This document shows positions 35,226 through 44,446 of a stretch of DNA of 64,000 bases, piece after piece. Location of the stretch: NCBI RefSeq assembly GCF_040616545.1, contig NZ_CP156688.1, positions 620,001 to 684,000 of the forward strand, given 5' to 3'. The DNA comes from Akkermansia muciniphila (GTDB lineage: Bacteria > Verrucomicrobiota > Verrucomicrobiia > Verrucomicrobiales > Akkermansiaceae). Under the pieces are notes generated by a model. It saw only the letters and a list, made by a program, of their open reading frames with translations, searched no databases and was not told where the DNA came from. Both the position numbers and the translations under genes were made by a program. Within the stretch, counting starts at the first letter, position 1; each line of letters starts with the position of its first letter.

Positions 35226-36575
35226 ATGAATCACTCAGACTGGTCAAAAAAAGATCTGGAATACATCTGGCACCCGTGTTCCCAGATGAAGGATTATGAA
35301 ACGCTGCCCCCCATCGTGATTGAGCGCGGGCAGGGAATCAACCTGTACGACGTGGACGGGAAACGCTATCTGGACGTGGTCAGTTCCTGGTGGTGCAACC
35401 TGCTGGGGCACTCCCACCCCGGAATCAACCAGGCCATCAAGAACCAGCTTGATTCCCTGGAGCACGTCATCTTCGCCAACTTCTCCCACAAGCCTGCCAT
35501 CACCCTGTGCGAGGAGCTGATGAAGAAGATGCCGCAGGGGCTCTGCAAGTTCAATTTTTCCGACAACGGCTCGGGGGCCATCGAATCCTCCATGAAGATG
35601 AGCTTCCAGTACCATTACCAGACCGGAAACCGCCAGAAGGTGCGCTTTATGTCCCTGAGCGACGGCTACCACGGGGAAACCCTGGGGGCCCTTTCCATGG
35701 GAGGGCTGGACCTTTACTCGGAACTTTACAAGCCCCTGCTGCTGGACATCGTGCGCATTCCCGCTCCGGACTGCTACCGCTGCCCCAGGGGAAAAAAACG
35801 CGGATGCTGCCGGGCGGAATGCATTGACGCGGCCCAGGAGGCCTTTGCGCGCCATGGGGACGAATGCGCCGCCCTGCTGGTGGAGCCCCTGCTCCAGGGT
35901 TCCGCGGGCATGCGGATGTACCCCCCCGCCTATCTGGCGAAACTCCACTCCCTGTGCGACGCCTATAACGTGCATCTCATTGCGGATGAAATCGCCACCG
36001 GCTTCGGCCGCACGGGCACCATGTTCGCCTGTGACCAGGCCGGCATCTCCCCGGACATCATGTGTCTCTCCAAGGGGCTGACGGGCGGTTACATGCCCAT
36101 GTCCATCGCCGTTACCACGCAGAAGATTTACGACGCCTTTTATGCGGACTACCGGGAGGGGAAGGCCTTCATGCACAGCCATACCTATTCCGGCAATCCC
36201 CTGGGATGCTCCGCCGCCCTGGCCGTGCTGAAGGTGCTGGATGAGGAACAAATTATTCCCCGGGCGCAGGAAAAGGCACCCGTGTTTCACCGGATGATCG
36301 CGGACGCCCTGGGGGACCATCCCCACGTGGGGGAAATCCGCAGCCTGGGCCTGGTGAACGCCATTGAACTGGTGGAGGACAGGGAGACCAAAAAGAGTTT
36401 CCCGTCCGGACGGCGGCTGGGCTACCAGATTTACAAGGAAGCGCTTAAACAAGGTCTTCTGCTGCGTCCGCTGGGAGATGTCCTGTACTTCAATCCGCCT
36501 CTCGTCATCTCCCTAGAGGAAATGCAGGAGGCCGTGGACATCTGCGCGGCCTGCATCCGCAAGGTGCTGGGGTAA
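35226..36575 (+). CDS. bioA: adenosylmethionine-8-amino-7-oxononanoate aminotransferase
   Basis: 449 residues. 'IWHPCSQMKDYETLPPIVIE' at the N-terminus, 'VVSSWWCNLLGHSHPGIN' and the PLP Lys in 'CLSKGLTGGYMPMS' are BioA hallmarks. It converts KAPA to DAPA using SAM as amino donor, with PLP. A Cys-rich insert ('CYRCPRGKKRGCCRAEC') near residue 180 could bind a metal; this is unusual against the best-known enterobacterial enzyme. It is coupled with bioB; no bioF or bioD is in the window. Confidence 0.94.
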   Translation: MNHSDWSKKDLEYIWHPCSQMKDYETLPPIVIERGQGINLYDVDGKRYLDVVSSWWCNLLGHSHPGINQAIKNQLDSLEHVIFANFSHKPAITLCEELMKKMPQGLCKFNFSDNGSGAIESSMKMSFQYHYQTGNRQKVRFMSLSDGYHGETLGALSMGGLDLYSELYKPLLLDIVRIPAPDCYRCPRGKKRGCCRAECIDAAQEAFARHGDECAALLVEPLLQGSAGMRMYPPAYLAKLHSLCDAYNVHLIADEIATGFGRTGTMFACDQAGISPDIMCLSKGLTGGYMPMSIAVTTQKIYDAFYADYREGKAFMHSHTYSGNPLGCSAALAVLKVLDEEQIIPRAQEKAPVFHRMIADALGDHPHVGEIRSLGLVNAIELVEDRETKKSFPSGRRLGYQIYKEALKQGLLLRPLGDVLYFNPPLVISLEEMQEAVDICAACIRKVLG

Positions 36576-36615
36576 ACATTTATACCCCCGCAACAATATG
36601 TCCGTTCCTTTTTTT

Positions 36616-36639
36616 GAAGAAAAGCTGCAACTTTTCTTC
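36616..36639. repeat. AT-rich hairpin in the bioA to 36682 gap
   Basis: GAAGAAAAG (36616-36624) / CTTTTCTTC (36631-36639), loop of 6, directly preceded by seven T residues. It is a possible weak terminator for bioA, but the U-tract is on the wrong side for the plus strand. Confidence 0.35.
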
Positions 36640-36681
36640 GCGGGAGGGGTTTGTAAAAATACCCTGTAACCTCATACCGTC

Positions 36682-37758
36682 ATGATACATTTAACCCCGT
36701 TCCGCAAACGTCCGGCGCTTTCCGCGCTGATGCTCCTCATTCTGGGCTCCGGCTTCTGCCAGGCCCAGGAAATGCTTACCGACTCCGCAAGGAAGGAAGC
36801 CTCCGAGTGGCTTAAGGAAGTCAAAGCAGGCTACCTGAACACCAGCTCCGCCCGTATCCAGAAGGCCGTGTCCGCCCTCACCACGGCCATCAGCACGGAA
36901 AACGCCGCCATGAAACTTTACGTGGACGCCATGAAGGACCGCTTCCTGAACCCCACCAGCATGATGTCCCACATGCTGAACCGGGGCGGCGGCGGGGGCT
37001 TCCGGATGATGCGCATGCCGGGTTCCGGAGGCAGGGGAGGCAACAACGGCGGCAACAGCAAGCCCGACAGCCCCAGCACCGCCTTTTCCAACTGGCGCAA
37101 GCAGAATACGGGGAACAACGTGGCCCCCGGTTTTAAAAAGGCCCTTCAGATGCAGTGCAAATGGATGCTCCTGTGTCTGAAAAAGGCGGATGCGGAGAAG
37201 AACGAACGTGAATTCAACGTTTCACCCAGCGTCCTGTCCATGCTGGATGAGATGGCCGCCAACGCCAAGGATGTGGGCGAACAGCTCCCCATGGTGGGCG
37301 GAGCCAGCGAGGTGATCCGTTCCTATCTGAACATCAGCGACTACCGCTCGGAAACGCTCCCGGACAACATGATGGACCTCAACACCATTTTTGACCGCGT
37401 GCTGCTGGCCCCCTACAAGGAGAAGAAGGATGTGGAAAACTTCCGGAAGCTCTGGAACAAGCGCATTGGCCTGGAAGCCACCCTGCTGCAGAACAATTCC
37501 GCCAGCGACAAAAAAACGGCGGAAGTGGAAAAAAACAATTTCCTGATCAAGAGACAGTGGGAACGGGAAAAAGCCTGCTTTGAGCTCGGCGACCAGGTGG
37601 CGGCTCTTGAAAAGATGAAGAGCCTGATTTCCGGCATCAAGGACCCCGCGGAAAAGCAGCGCGCCATCCGTGACTTGGAATTCCTGCTCCTTACCCCGGC
37701 GGAACAGGCAAAACTCCGGGAAGAACGCACGAACAACAGACGCGGCCCGCGTTTTTAA
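36682..37758 (+). CDS. secreted helical protein with Gly-rich insert, function unknown
   Basis: 358 residues with a signal peptide (residues 1-28, '...LGSGFCQAQ'). Residues ~35-75 and ~150-358 are charged, helical and coiled-coil-like ('RKEASEWLKEVKAGYLNTS', 'EKNNFLIKRQWEREKACFE'). Between them is a Gly/Arg/Met-rich low-complexity insert ('GGGGGFRMMRMPGSGGRGG') followed by Asn/Gly repeats. The end is strongly basic ('TNNRRGPRF'). No domain was recognised. It is a single-gene transcript followed by a terminator. Confidence 0.75.
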   Translation: MIHLTPFRKRPALSALMLLILGSGFCQAQEMLTDSARKEASEWLKEVKAGYLNTSSARIQKAVSALTTAISTENAAMKLYVDAMKDRFLNPTSMMSHMLNRGGGGGFRMMRMPGSGGRGGNNGGNSKPDSPSTAFSNWRKQNTGNNVAPGFKKALQMQCKWMLLCLKKADAEKNEREFNVSPSVLSMLDEMAANAKDVGEQLPMVGGASEVIRSYLNISDYRSETLPDNMMDLNTIFDRVLLAPYKEKKDVENFRKLWNKRIGLEATLLQNNSASDKKTAEVEKNNFLIKRQWEREKACFELGDQVAALEKMKSLISGIKDPAEKQRAIRDLEFLLLTPAEQAKLREERTNNRRGPRF

Positions 37759-37785
37759 CGGAACCTGAATAGCGATGTTCCTTTC

Positions 37786-37823
37786 CATCCCCGGTGTGCC
37801 GTGCGCACCGGGGATGCTGTTTT
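37786..37823 (+). terminator. intrinsic terminator after the 36682 gene
   Basis: CATCCCCGGTG (37786-37796) pairs perfectly with CACCGGGGATG (37806-37816) across 9 bases and is followed by a short T tract (CTGTTTT). It lies between convergent genes. Confidence 0.85.
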
Positions 37824-37858
37824 ATGGAACGGCGTGATTGCCGGGAAAAAGGCGGCTC

Positions 37859-39616
37859 CTACCTGCCGGGCTGGAACCACGTCTTGCGCAGGCGGTAAAC
37901 CCGCAGCCCATGGATGTTTTCATCCAGATGCCACGCCGTACGTATGCCGTGCTGCTCCCAGATATGGCGGCTGAGCATCCTCATGAACTTGCTGTCCATG
38001 TCGGAATCGTCTCCCTGCGGAGTCAGGCAGACGATGTAAACGTTATCCCTGCACAGGTTCAGGGAAGACTGGCCCTCCCAGCCCATTTCCTTCAGCTTCC
38101 GCTGCACGGGCTTCAAGGGGAAATTCCAGCCGCCCAGCGTCACGACGTTCTTCCGGGAACAGCTCCATGCCTTGCGGAAGACGGACTGCCCCGGAGCCAG
38201 GTCATCAATGGTGCCTCCGGACATCTGGACGCAGAACAGGGAGTCCGGTTCACGGTCCACCCGCTCACACAGCAAACGCCCTGCATCCGGGGAAAAGGAT
38301 TCCAGGTTGGCCTCCCACACGGCGGCGCACGCCTGTGACAGGGAGACGGCAAACGCGCAGAACATGGGAACGCCGCCCGCCAGAGCCCCGCGCCCCGTCC
38401 ACTTGACGCGGATGGGGCGGTACTTCTCAGACCACAGCAGGCACAGCCCCGCAATCAGGAAGGTGGGATACACCACGCGGAAATACAGGCGGTCTATGCT
38501 GGACATGTACATCAGGATCAGCACCAGCAGGCCGCCCACGCACCACCGCAGCGCAGGAGCATCCCCGCGCCGGAAAGACACGCGGCAGGCCAGGCCGAAC
38601 AGAATCCAGCACGGAAGGAGGTCCATGATGGAATTCCAGGAAAACAGATGAAGGGCCTTTTCCGCACGGGCCCACATCCTGGGCCAGAATTCAGCGCCGT
38701 CCCGCGCCAGCAGGAGCCTTTCCAGATAATCCGTATTGAACACCCCCATATCGCAGTTGGTGAACATCCGCACCATTTTGATATCATTGGCAAACACGCC
38801 GTACTTCTCGCACTGGTACTCGCTCTCCTGCCTGATGGGGCATGTATCCGAGAGCTGCGCGCGGGCCTGGTTCCATGCCGCCACGTCACACCCCTCCAGC
38901 ACATTCCGGTGGGCGTACTTGTTATACTCATTCAGCCCGAAGGAGACGGCCAGCACGCAGGCCAGCGCAAGCCAGAGACGCCCGCGGGCAAGCAACTTCT
39001 CCCGGGACGGTTTAAACCCGTCCAGGCTTCCCGCCAGCAGGATGGCTCCCCAGAAGGCGTCGCACACCAGGGCGGCGTCCAGCCGGATCATGCTGCCCAG
39101 CACGCACAGGAAGCCCCCCAGGCATAGCTTCCTCCATGAGGAGACACCGTATTTCAGGCACATCAGCACCCCGGTGAACCCTACCAGAAAAGCGGCATGG
39201 CTGAATTGAAGGGCGGCGTAAAACCCGGGCATGATCAGCAGCCACACCAGCAGCAGGACCAGCGTATTGAAATCATACTTGCGCGCCTTGCGGGCATGCG
39301 CCGTCAACATCGTGAAAATGCCCGCGCCGCTGGACAGCGTGGCAAACGCCAGAAACACGGGCCAAACGGACAGGCCGCCCAGCACGGGGGCCGCTTTCAG
39401 CAGCAGCCCGGTCAGCAGGGGATTGACGAAAATGACGTGGGCATCCGCGTAGGAAGGATCGCCCCAGCCGTCAAGCACGGACGCAATCACCAGATCATCA
39501 TTGGATTGGTACGCCACGCCCACAATGCTCCAGGCCAGTACCAGCAGCAGGAGGTTGAACCATACGGGATGGAGCAGCGGAAAAAGCGATGTCCATCTCC
39601 AAACCTGTTTCAACAT
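37859..39616 (-). CDS. polytopic membrane protein, probable GT-C-type glycosyltransferase
   Basis: 585 residues from ATG 39616; a TTG two codons earlier is possible. At least nine hydrophobic segments, then a ~170-residue soluble C-terminal domain with several Cys. An acidic pair in the first loop ('SNDDLVIASVLDGWGDPSYA') is of the kind used as the GT-C active site. By context it would use a flipped lipid-linked sugar made by the minus-strand genes upstream (WecE-like, GNAT, GT2, SMR pair). A promoter lies just before it, so it can also be expressed alone. Specific function is unproven. Confidence 0.75.
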   Translation of the reverse strand: MLKQVWRWTSLFPLLHPVWFNLLLLVLAWSIVGVAYQSNDDLVIASVLDGWGDPSYADAHVIFVNPLLTGLLLKAAPVLGGLSVWPVFLAFATLSSGAGIFTMLTAHARKARKYDFNTLVLLLVWLLIMPGFYAALQFSHAAFLVGFTGVLMCLKYGVSSWRKLCLGGFLCVLGSMIRLDAALVCDAFWGAILLAGSLDGFKPSREKLLARGRLWLALACVLAVSFGLNEYNKYAHRNVLEGCDVAAWNQARAQLSDTCPIRQESEYQCEKYGVFANDIKMVRMFTNCDMGVFNTDYLERLLLARDGAEFWPRMWARAEKALHLFSWNSIMDLLPCWILFGLACRVSFRRGDAPALRWCVGGLLVLILMYMSSIDRLYFRVVYPTFLIAGLCLLWSEKYRPIRVKWTGRGALAGGVPMFCAFAVSLSQACAAVWEANLESFSPDAGRLLCERVDREPDSLFCVQMSGGTIDDLAPGQSVFRKAWSCSRKNVVTLGGWNFPLKPVQRKLKEMGWEGQSSLNLCRDNVYIVCLTPQGDDSDMDSKFMRMLSRHIWEQHGIRTAWHLDENIHGLRVYRLRKTWFQPGR

Positions 39617-39663
39617 AAGCAAATTCCCTGACTTTGGGGGCTATTCTCCCTGTCCGGGCCCGC

Positions 39664-39692
39664 ATACTAGAAACGGGGAAAATGAAAGTCAA
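39664..39692 (-). promoter_or_regulatory. promoter before the 37859-39616 membrane protein
   Basis: On the minus strand TTGACT (39692-39687), a 17-base spacer and TAGTAT (39669-39664), 47 bases before the ATG at 39616. It is one of the best promoter matches in the window. Confidence 0.6.
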
Positions 39693-39744
39693 GAGCCGAT
39701 CCCGGCGCACACGGCGGGAAAGTCAAAAGGCCATTACACCCGCC

Positions 39745-40089
39745 TCAGCGGTTCAGGCAGATAATGATGCCCGCAATAATCATCAGGTTTCCCCCTATCT
39801 TGCGCCAGGTAATCGGCTTGCCGAAAAAAATCCGGTCAAAGAAAAGGATGTACACGTACGCGGAACACTCCAGCACGTTCACCGTAATCATCGGCAGGTG
39901 GGACAGGCAGTAAAACGTCAGAAGGCAGCAGCCCAGGAAAATGGAATAGGCCGTCACGGTGGCCGGATTCACGAAGTAGGAAATGCCCGTCAGCCGTTCG
40001 TTCATGGCGGATTTTTTCAGAATCACCTGCGTGCACGACGCCAGGAAAACGGAAAACAGGTTCAGGCCGATGTAGAATTCCTCATTCAT
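39745..40089 (-). CDS. SMR/EamA-type half transporter, ArnF-like (second of pair)
   Basis: 114 residues from ATG 40089, chosen because GGAGG lies 6 bases upstream. Four hydrophobic helices make up the whole protein: 'FYIGLNLFSVFLASCTQVIL', 'TAYSIFLGCCLLTFYCL', 'ITVNVLECSAYVYILFF' and 'IGGNLMIIAGIIICL'. Size and pattern match ArnE/ArnF, the heterodimer that flips undecaprenyl-phosphate aminoarabinose. It overlaps the sister gene by 8 bases, so they are likely made and assembled together. Confidence 0.83.
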   Translation of the reverse strand: MNEEFYIGLNLFSVFLASCTQVILKKSAMNERLTGISYFVNPATVTAYSIFLGCCLLTFYCLSHLPMITVNVLECSAYVYILFFDRIFFGKPITWRKIGGNLMIIAGIIICLNR

Positions 40090-40450
40090 GCGCATCCTCC
40101 TCCGTGGAAACCAGAATAATGCCGCCGATGATCAACACCGCCCCTGCCGCCAGTGTCCAGGAGAGGGCTTCCCCCAGGCAGAGCCACGCCAGCAGGATGC
40201 CCCAGAGGACGACGGCGGAACGGTTGGCGTAAGCCACGCCCAGATTGAATTTTTTCAGCATCACCTGCCACCCCGCCGCATAAATGCCCAGCAGGAAAAG
40301 CACGCCGGCCAGAAAAGCGTACTTGCGCCAGTCCGTCCAGCCATAGGGGGCCGCCATGCGCCCCAGGACGGTATTCAGGGCGTAAACGACGAACAGAAGG
40401 TGAAGGACAAGGTAGTTGATCATAGGGGAAAAGAGCCGGGAGAAACTCAC
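40082..40450 (-). CDS. SMR/EamA-type half transporter, ArnE-like (first of pair)
   Basis: 122 residues if it starts at the GTG 40450 that overlaps the GT2 stop (GTGA); ATG 40423 would give a 113-residue form starting right at the first helix. Four membrane helices with 'NRSAVVLWGILLAWLCLGEAL' in the third and the EamA-like 'GAVLIIGGIILVS' in the last. It pairs with the next gene as a probable flippase heterodimer for a lipid-linked sugar. Confidence 0.83.
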   Translation of the reverse strand: MSFSRLFSPMINYLVLHLLFVVYALNTVLGRMAAPYGWTDWRKYAFLAGVLFLLGIYAAGWQVMLKKFNLGVAYANRSAVVLWGILLAWLCLGEALSWTLAAGAVLIIGGIILVSTEEDAHE

Positions 40451-41385
40451 TCATACCGGCGCGCCACTACCACGGCGGGCCTGTGCTTGGTTTCATTGTA
40501 AATCTTGGAGATATAAATGCCGATGACCCCCAGGCACATCAGGATCAACCCGCCCACCAGCCAGATGGAGGCCACGGAGGAGGCCCACCCCGGAGGGGCC
40601 ACGTTATAAAGGAACTGACGGACAAGCACCCACGCGACGTACAGCATGGCCACCAGCGTCACCCCCATGCCGAAGTACGAAATGTACACCAGCGGCCTGG
40701 CGCTGTAGGAGACCACGGAATTCACCGCCAGCGCCATCTTCTTGCGGAACGTATACGTGGTGGGGGAGGTGGAGGCCTTCTTCACCATGCACGGCACCTG
40801 CCGGAAGCCGGCGGAAACGCACAGGCCGAAAAAGAACGGTTCCCGGTCCTGGAACTTCAGCATTTCCCGCAGGAAACGCGCGCTCATCAGCCGCGCCGTG
40901 ACCATGTTCTTTGTAATCTGCTGGTCGGAAAGCAGGTTGAACACCGTATAAAACAACTCTCCGGAGACGGCTTCAAACAAGCCGCCCTTCCTCTTCTCCT
41001 GCACGCCGTAAACTACATCCGCACCGGTGCCGACCATTTCCCGGGAAAAATCCCCCAGCCATTCGGGAGCTTCCTCCAAATCACTGTCAATCAGGAACAC
41101 GCGTTCTCCACGCGCTTCCTCGCACGCCACGTACATGGCCAGATGGTGGCCAAAGTTACGGGACAAATCCACCACGCGCACGCGGCTATCCTTCTCCCGT
41201 TCCTTCAGGGCTTCTTCCAGTCCTCCCCGCGGGCAGCCGTCATTGACCAGTACTATCTCCGTGCGGGAGGGATCGTAACCCGCCTCAAGCGCGGCGGCGA
41301 AGCTGCGGGAACAGAACTCCGCCAGATAGGAGCCCGTGCAGTACACGGTAGCCACGATGGACAGTTGAACCTGTGGATCAGTCAT
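40447..41385 (-). CDS. GT2 glycosyltransferase, ArnC/GtrB-like
   Basis: 312 residues from ATG 41385, which overlaps the GNAT stop by 4 bases. GT-A motifs: 'LSIVATVYCTGSYLAEF', 'IVLVNDGCPRGG' and 'RVFLIDSDLEEAPEWLGDF', the last with the metal-binding Asp-Ser-Asp. Two C-terminal membrane helices are typical of enzymes that put a sugar on undecaprenyl phosphate (ArnC, GtrB). By context the sugar is the N-acetylated 4-amino-4,6-dideoxyhexose made by the two genes upstream. The donor is inferred. Confidence 0.88.
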   Translation of the reverse strand: MTDPQVQLSIVATVYCTGSYLAEFCSRSFAAALEAGYDPSRTEIVLVNDGCPRGGLEEALKEREKDSRVRVVDLSRNFGHHLAMYVACEEARGERVFLIDSDLEEAPEWLGDFSREMVGTGADVVYGVQEKRKGGLFEAVSGELFYTVFNLLSDQQITKNMVTARLMSARFLREMLKFQDREPFFFGLCVSAGFRQVPCMVKKASTSPTTYTFRKKMALAVNSVVSYSARPLVYISYFGMGVTLVAMLYVAWVLVRQFLYNVAPPGWASSVASIWLVGGLILMCLGVIGIYISKIYNETKHRPAVVVARRYE

Positions 41386-41882
41386 AACGTTTTTACGTAC
41401 ATCAGAACGCGTTTTTTCTCTCCGTTTTTCCAGCATTCCCCATCCTCTTCCGGAGCATGGGCAAACCCCATGCGCTCATGAAAGCGGATGGACGCGGCGT
41501 TGTCATCCAGAATCCGGGCGCACAGCTTTTCCAGCCCCAGTTCCTCCGCGGCCAGCTCCATCATCCGCGCATACGCGGCGGAAGCCGGACGCAGTTCCCT
41601 GAATCCCCGGTCATACAGGTAAATGCCTATCTCCCCGCGGCGCGCGGCGCGGTCAAACCACGGCAGGTACACCAGCCCCAGCGGGATCCGGTCCGCGTAA
41701 ATCACGCAGGCAAGGGCATCATCCCCGCGGATATTCCTTTCCAGCCATGCCCCGTGCTGGTCCTCCGTTACCTGGTCCAGCAGAAAAAAAGGGCTGACCG
41801 CGTCGGAATTGCGCCACATGCGGAGCTGCATGCGCATGGACTCGTCCACATCGGACACGTTAACCAGGTGAATCTTCATCAT
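41382..41882 (-). CDS. GNAT-family acetyltransferase, amino-sugar type
   Basis: 166 residues from ATGATG 41882, overlapping the WecE-like stop by 4 bases. A RimJ-like GNAT fold: 'MRMQLRMWRNSDAVSPFF', 'GEIGIYLYDRGFRELRPASA', 'LCARILDDNAASIRFHERMGF'. Next to a 4-amino-sugar transaminase it is best read as the sugar N-acetyltransferase, functionally like WecD though not obviously the same subfamily. The role is from context. Confidence 0.8.
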   Translation of the reverse strand: MMKIHLVNVSDVDESMRMQLRMWRNSDAVSPFFLLDQVTEDQHGAWLERNIRGDDALACVIYADRIPLGLVYLPWFDRAARRGEIGIYLYDRGFRELRPASAAYARMMELAAEELGLEKLCARILDDNAASIRFHERMGFAHAPEEDGECWKNGEKKRVLMYVKTL

Positions 41883-43018
41883 GCTTCAATCTCTTCCAGG
41901 CCAAACCCGGCCCGCAACACTTCCCGGCAGCCCTCTTCCCCCAGGTCATAATACAGGGGAAGCCTCAGCAGCGTTTCACTGGTGCGGTCCGTATGCGGCA
42001 TGGGTCCGGCACAACGCCCGAACCTCACCCCGGCGGGGGAGGAATGAAGGGGAATGTAATGGAACACGGCCTTGATTCCGCATTCCGCCAGCTTGCCAAT
42101 CAGGCTGGTGCGCTCCTCGAGAGAATTGAGCAGGATGTAATACATGTGCGCGTTGTGCGAGCAGTGTTCCGGAACGCACGGACGCCGCAGGACGCCCCGT
42201 TTTTCCAGAGGTTCCAGCGCGCGGTGGTACATGTTCCACCACTTCAGCCTTTCCCCGTTGATCTCCTGCCCGTGTTCAAGCTGGGCGTACAGATAGGCGG
42301 CCGTCATTTCCCCGGGAAGATAGGAAGAGCCTACGTCCACCCAGGTGTACTTGTCCACCTGCCCGCGGAAAAACTTGGCCCGGTTGGTCCCTTTTTCCCG
42401 GATAATCTCCGCACGTTCCATCAATTCCGGATCATTCACCAGCAGGGCGCCCCCTTCACCTGAAATAACATTCTTGGTCTCATGGAAGCTGTAGCACCCC
42501 AAATGGCCGATGGAACCGAGCCTGCGCCCCTTATAGCAGGAACCTACGCCCTGGGCCGCATCTTCAATCACGTACAGGCGGTGCCGCCGGGCTATATCCA
42601 TGACGGCGTCCATATCGCACGCCACTCCCGCGTAATGAACCACGCAGATGGCGCGGGTGCGGTCCGTAATGGCCGCTTCAATCAGTGTCTCATCAATGTT
42701 CTGGGTATCCGGCCTGATGTCCACGAAAACGGGAACGGCGCCGCGCAGGACGAACGCGTTCGCCGTGGAAACGAACGTGTAGGAAGGCATGATAATCTCG
42801 TCCCCCGGCTGGCAGCCGATCAGCAGGGCGGCCATTTCCAGAGCCGCGGTTCCGGAATGGACCAGCAGGGCCTTCCCGGCTCCGGTGCGCTCCACGAGCA
42901 GTTCATGGCATTTTTTCGTATAATAGCCGTCTCCGCATAAATGGGCACGCTGGATGGCGTCCCGGATATAATCCAGTTCGGGACCGTGTTTGTGAGGTTG
43001 GTTGAAGGGAATCTCCAT
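41879..43018 (-). CDS. dTDP-4-amino-4,6-dideoxygalactose transaminase (WecE/RffA-like)
   Basis: 379 residues from ATG 43018 ('MEIPFNQPHKHGPELDYI'), which matches the family start; ATG 43042 adds eight residues. Close resemblance to E. coli WecE: 'SYTFVSTANAFVLRGAVPVF', 'RPDTQNIDETLIEAAITD', 'VIEDAAQGVGS' and the PLP Lys in 'YSFHETKNVISGEGGA'. It aminates the 4-keto group of dTDP-4-keto-6-deoxyglucose to give dTDP-Fuc4N. It is the first gene of the overlapping minus-strand set that would acetylate, lipid-load and flip this sugar. Confidence 0.92.
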   Translation of the reverse strand: MEIPFNQPHKHGPELDYIRDAIQRAHLCGDGYYTKKCHELLVERTGAGKALLVHSGTAALEMAALLIGCQPGDEIIMPSYTFVSTANAFVLRGAVPVFVDIRPDTQNIDETLIEAAITDRTRAICVVHYAGVACDMDAVMDIARRHRLYVIEDAAQGVGSCYKGRRLGSIGHLGCYSFHETKNVISGEGGALLVNDPELMERAEIIREKGTNRAKFFRGQVDKYTWVDVGSSYLPGEMTAAYLYAQLEHGQEINGERLKWWNMYHRALEPLEKRGVLRRPCVPEHCSHNAHMYYILLNSLEERTSLIGKLAECGIKAVFHYIPLHSSPAGVRFGRCAGPMPHTDRTSETLLRLPLYYDLGEEGCREVLRAGFGLEEIEA

Positions 43019-43146
43019 GGCTTCCAGAAAGGACCGGCTCATGATGAACGCCCGGCGCGGGCATGCCGGTCCTGCGGAGAACGTTCCCGCAGCAACGCCG
43101 TCCGCATGCGAAAGACCCTACTATGAACGGAGTGCTGAAAACAAGC

Positions 43147-44268
43147 CTAGACCTTGATGAAGGTCCGGTTTTTGTACATGTAATACAGCACACCCCAAAT
43201 CAGGGCGTAATTGCACAAATAAAAGACAAACCGGTTCGCATCCCCGAAGCACTCGCTGAACCCGGTGAACAGCACGCGGGAGAAATTGCGCGTGGGGGGG
43301 CACAACTCCGCCCAGATGTAGACGAAAATGGCGTTGCTCCCGATCACGGAGAAAAAGAACGTCAGCCAGTTCAGCTTCAGCACGTCCGTCAGCAGGTAGA
43401 ACAGGGCCAGCAGGAAATAGCACCAGCCCGCCGCCCACAGCACCATGGAGCTGGTAAACAGATGCTTGATGATCGGAAAATCCAGGCTCCAGACATATCC
43501 CAGAGCCAGGCACCCCGCGCCTGAACCCAGAAGCCAGAGCAGTTTTTTCCCGTGCCCCTCCACCCGTTTCAATATCTGGCCGCCCAGCAGCCCGAGCATG
43601 GTCATGGCCCCAAAGCCGAACTGGGCCAGAATCCACGCATAATTCGTTCCATCCTGCCAGTCCCCCATCAGGTACTTGTCCAGCAGCAGGGCCAGGTTAC
43701 GCCCCGGTTCCAGCATCCCCGCCGGACATGAACCCACTACGGGGTCGGAAAAGGGAACAAACTTCATGACCAGCCAGTAAACGGCCAGCAGCAGCCCCGT
43801 GACCACCACCTGCCACCGGATGGACAGATGAAGCAGGCAGACGGCCGCTATCAGGTAGCCGGAGGCGATGGCCTGGAGCGTATTGCAGTACAAGGACATT
43901 TTGGACGGTTCAAAACTCAACAGGTTGCCCTGCACCACCATGCCCAGCAAAAACAGCACCACCACCCGCTTGGCCACCTTCAGGTAAATCTTCCACATGG
44001 GTTCCGTGCCGATGCGCCTGGAAAAGGAAAACGGCATGGCCGTACCCACAATAAACAGGAAGAGGGGCATCACCAGGTCCCAGGCCGCAAACCCTTCCCA
44101 GTTCACGTGCGTGCTGTGCTTCAACAGCCATGCGGGGCTCTGGTCATAAAAAAGATTAATGCCGGCCACTACCAGGGCCAGCCCTCCCGTCAGGAAAAAC
44201 ATGTCAAAACCCCGCAGGGCGTCAATGGCCGCAATCCTCTGCGGCTTGGTACCGGAAGCTGAACTCAT
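43147..44268 (-). CDS. membrane acyltransferase, HGSNAT/NagX-like (DUF5009 type)
   Basis: 373 residues from ATG 44268 ('MSSASGTKPQRIAAIDALRG'); the ORF extends further but over the divergent SprT-like region. 'IDALRGFDMFFLTGGLALV' and 'WEGFAAWDLVMPLFLFIVG' are marks of the heparan-alpha-glucosaminide acetyltransferase-like family, with ~10 membrane helices. These proteins move acetyl groups across the membrane onto glucosamine-type sugars. It precedes the amino-sugar operon on the same strand by 130 bases, so it may act on the same glycan or on imported amino sugars. Confidence 0.82.
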   Translation of the reverse strand: MSSASGTKPQRIAAIDALRGFDMFFLTGGLALVVAGINLFYDQSPAWLLKHSTHVNWEGFAAWDLVMPLFLFIVGTAMPFSFSRRIGTEPMWKIYLKVAKRVVVLFLLGMVVQGNLLSFEPSKMSLYCNTLQAIASGYLIAAVCLLHLSIRWQVVVTGLLLAVYWLVMKFVPFSDPVVGSCPAGMLEPGRNLALLLDKYLMGDWQDGTNYAWILAQFGFGAMTMLGLLGGQILKRVEGHGKKLLWLLGSGAGCLALGYVWSLDFPIIKHLFTSSMVLWAAGWCYFLLALFYLLTDVLKLNWLTFFFSVIGSNAIFVYIWAELCPPTRNFSRVLFTGFSECFGDANRFVFYLCNYALIWGVLYYMYKNRTFIKV

Positions 44269-44446
44269 GGCGATATCCCCTATTACGGAGCCCTGCCCTC
44301 CAACCTTTCCGCACGCTTTCTTTTTCCACGATCCTGCAAAAAAAACGGCTGTTTCCGTAAAAAACCATACCCTCCGCGGCAACTCCGTCATGATGTCCTT
44401 CTCCGTATTTCCTTCCTTGCGTTCCGTGCTATGCTTCCCCCACAGC

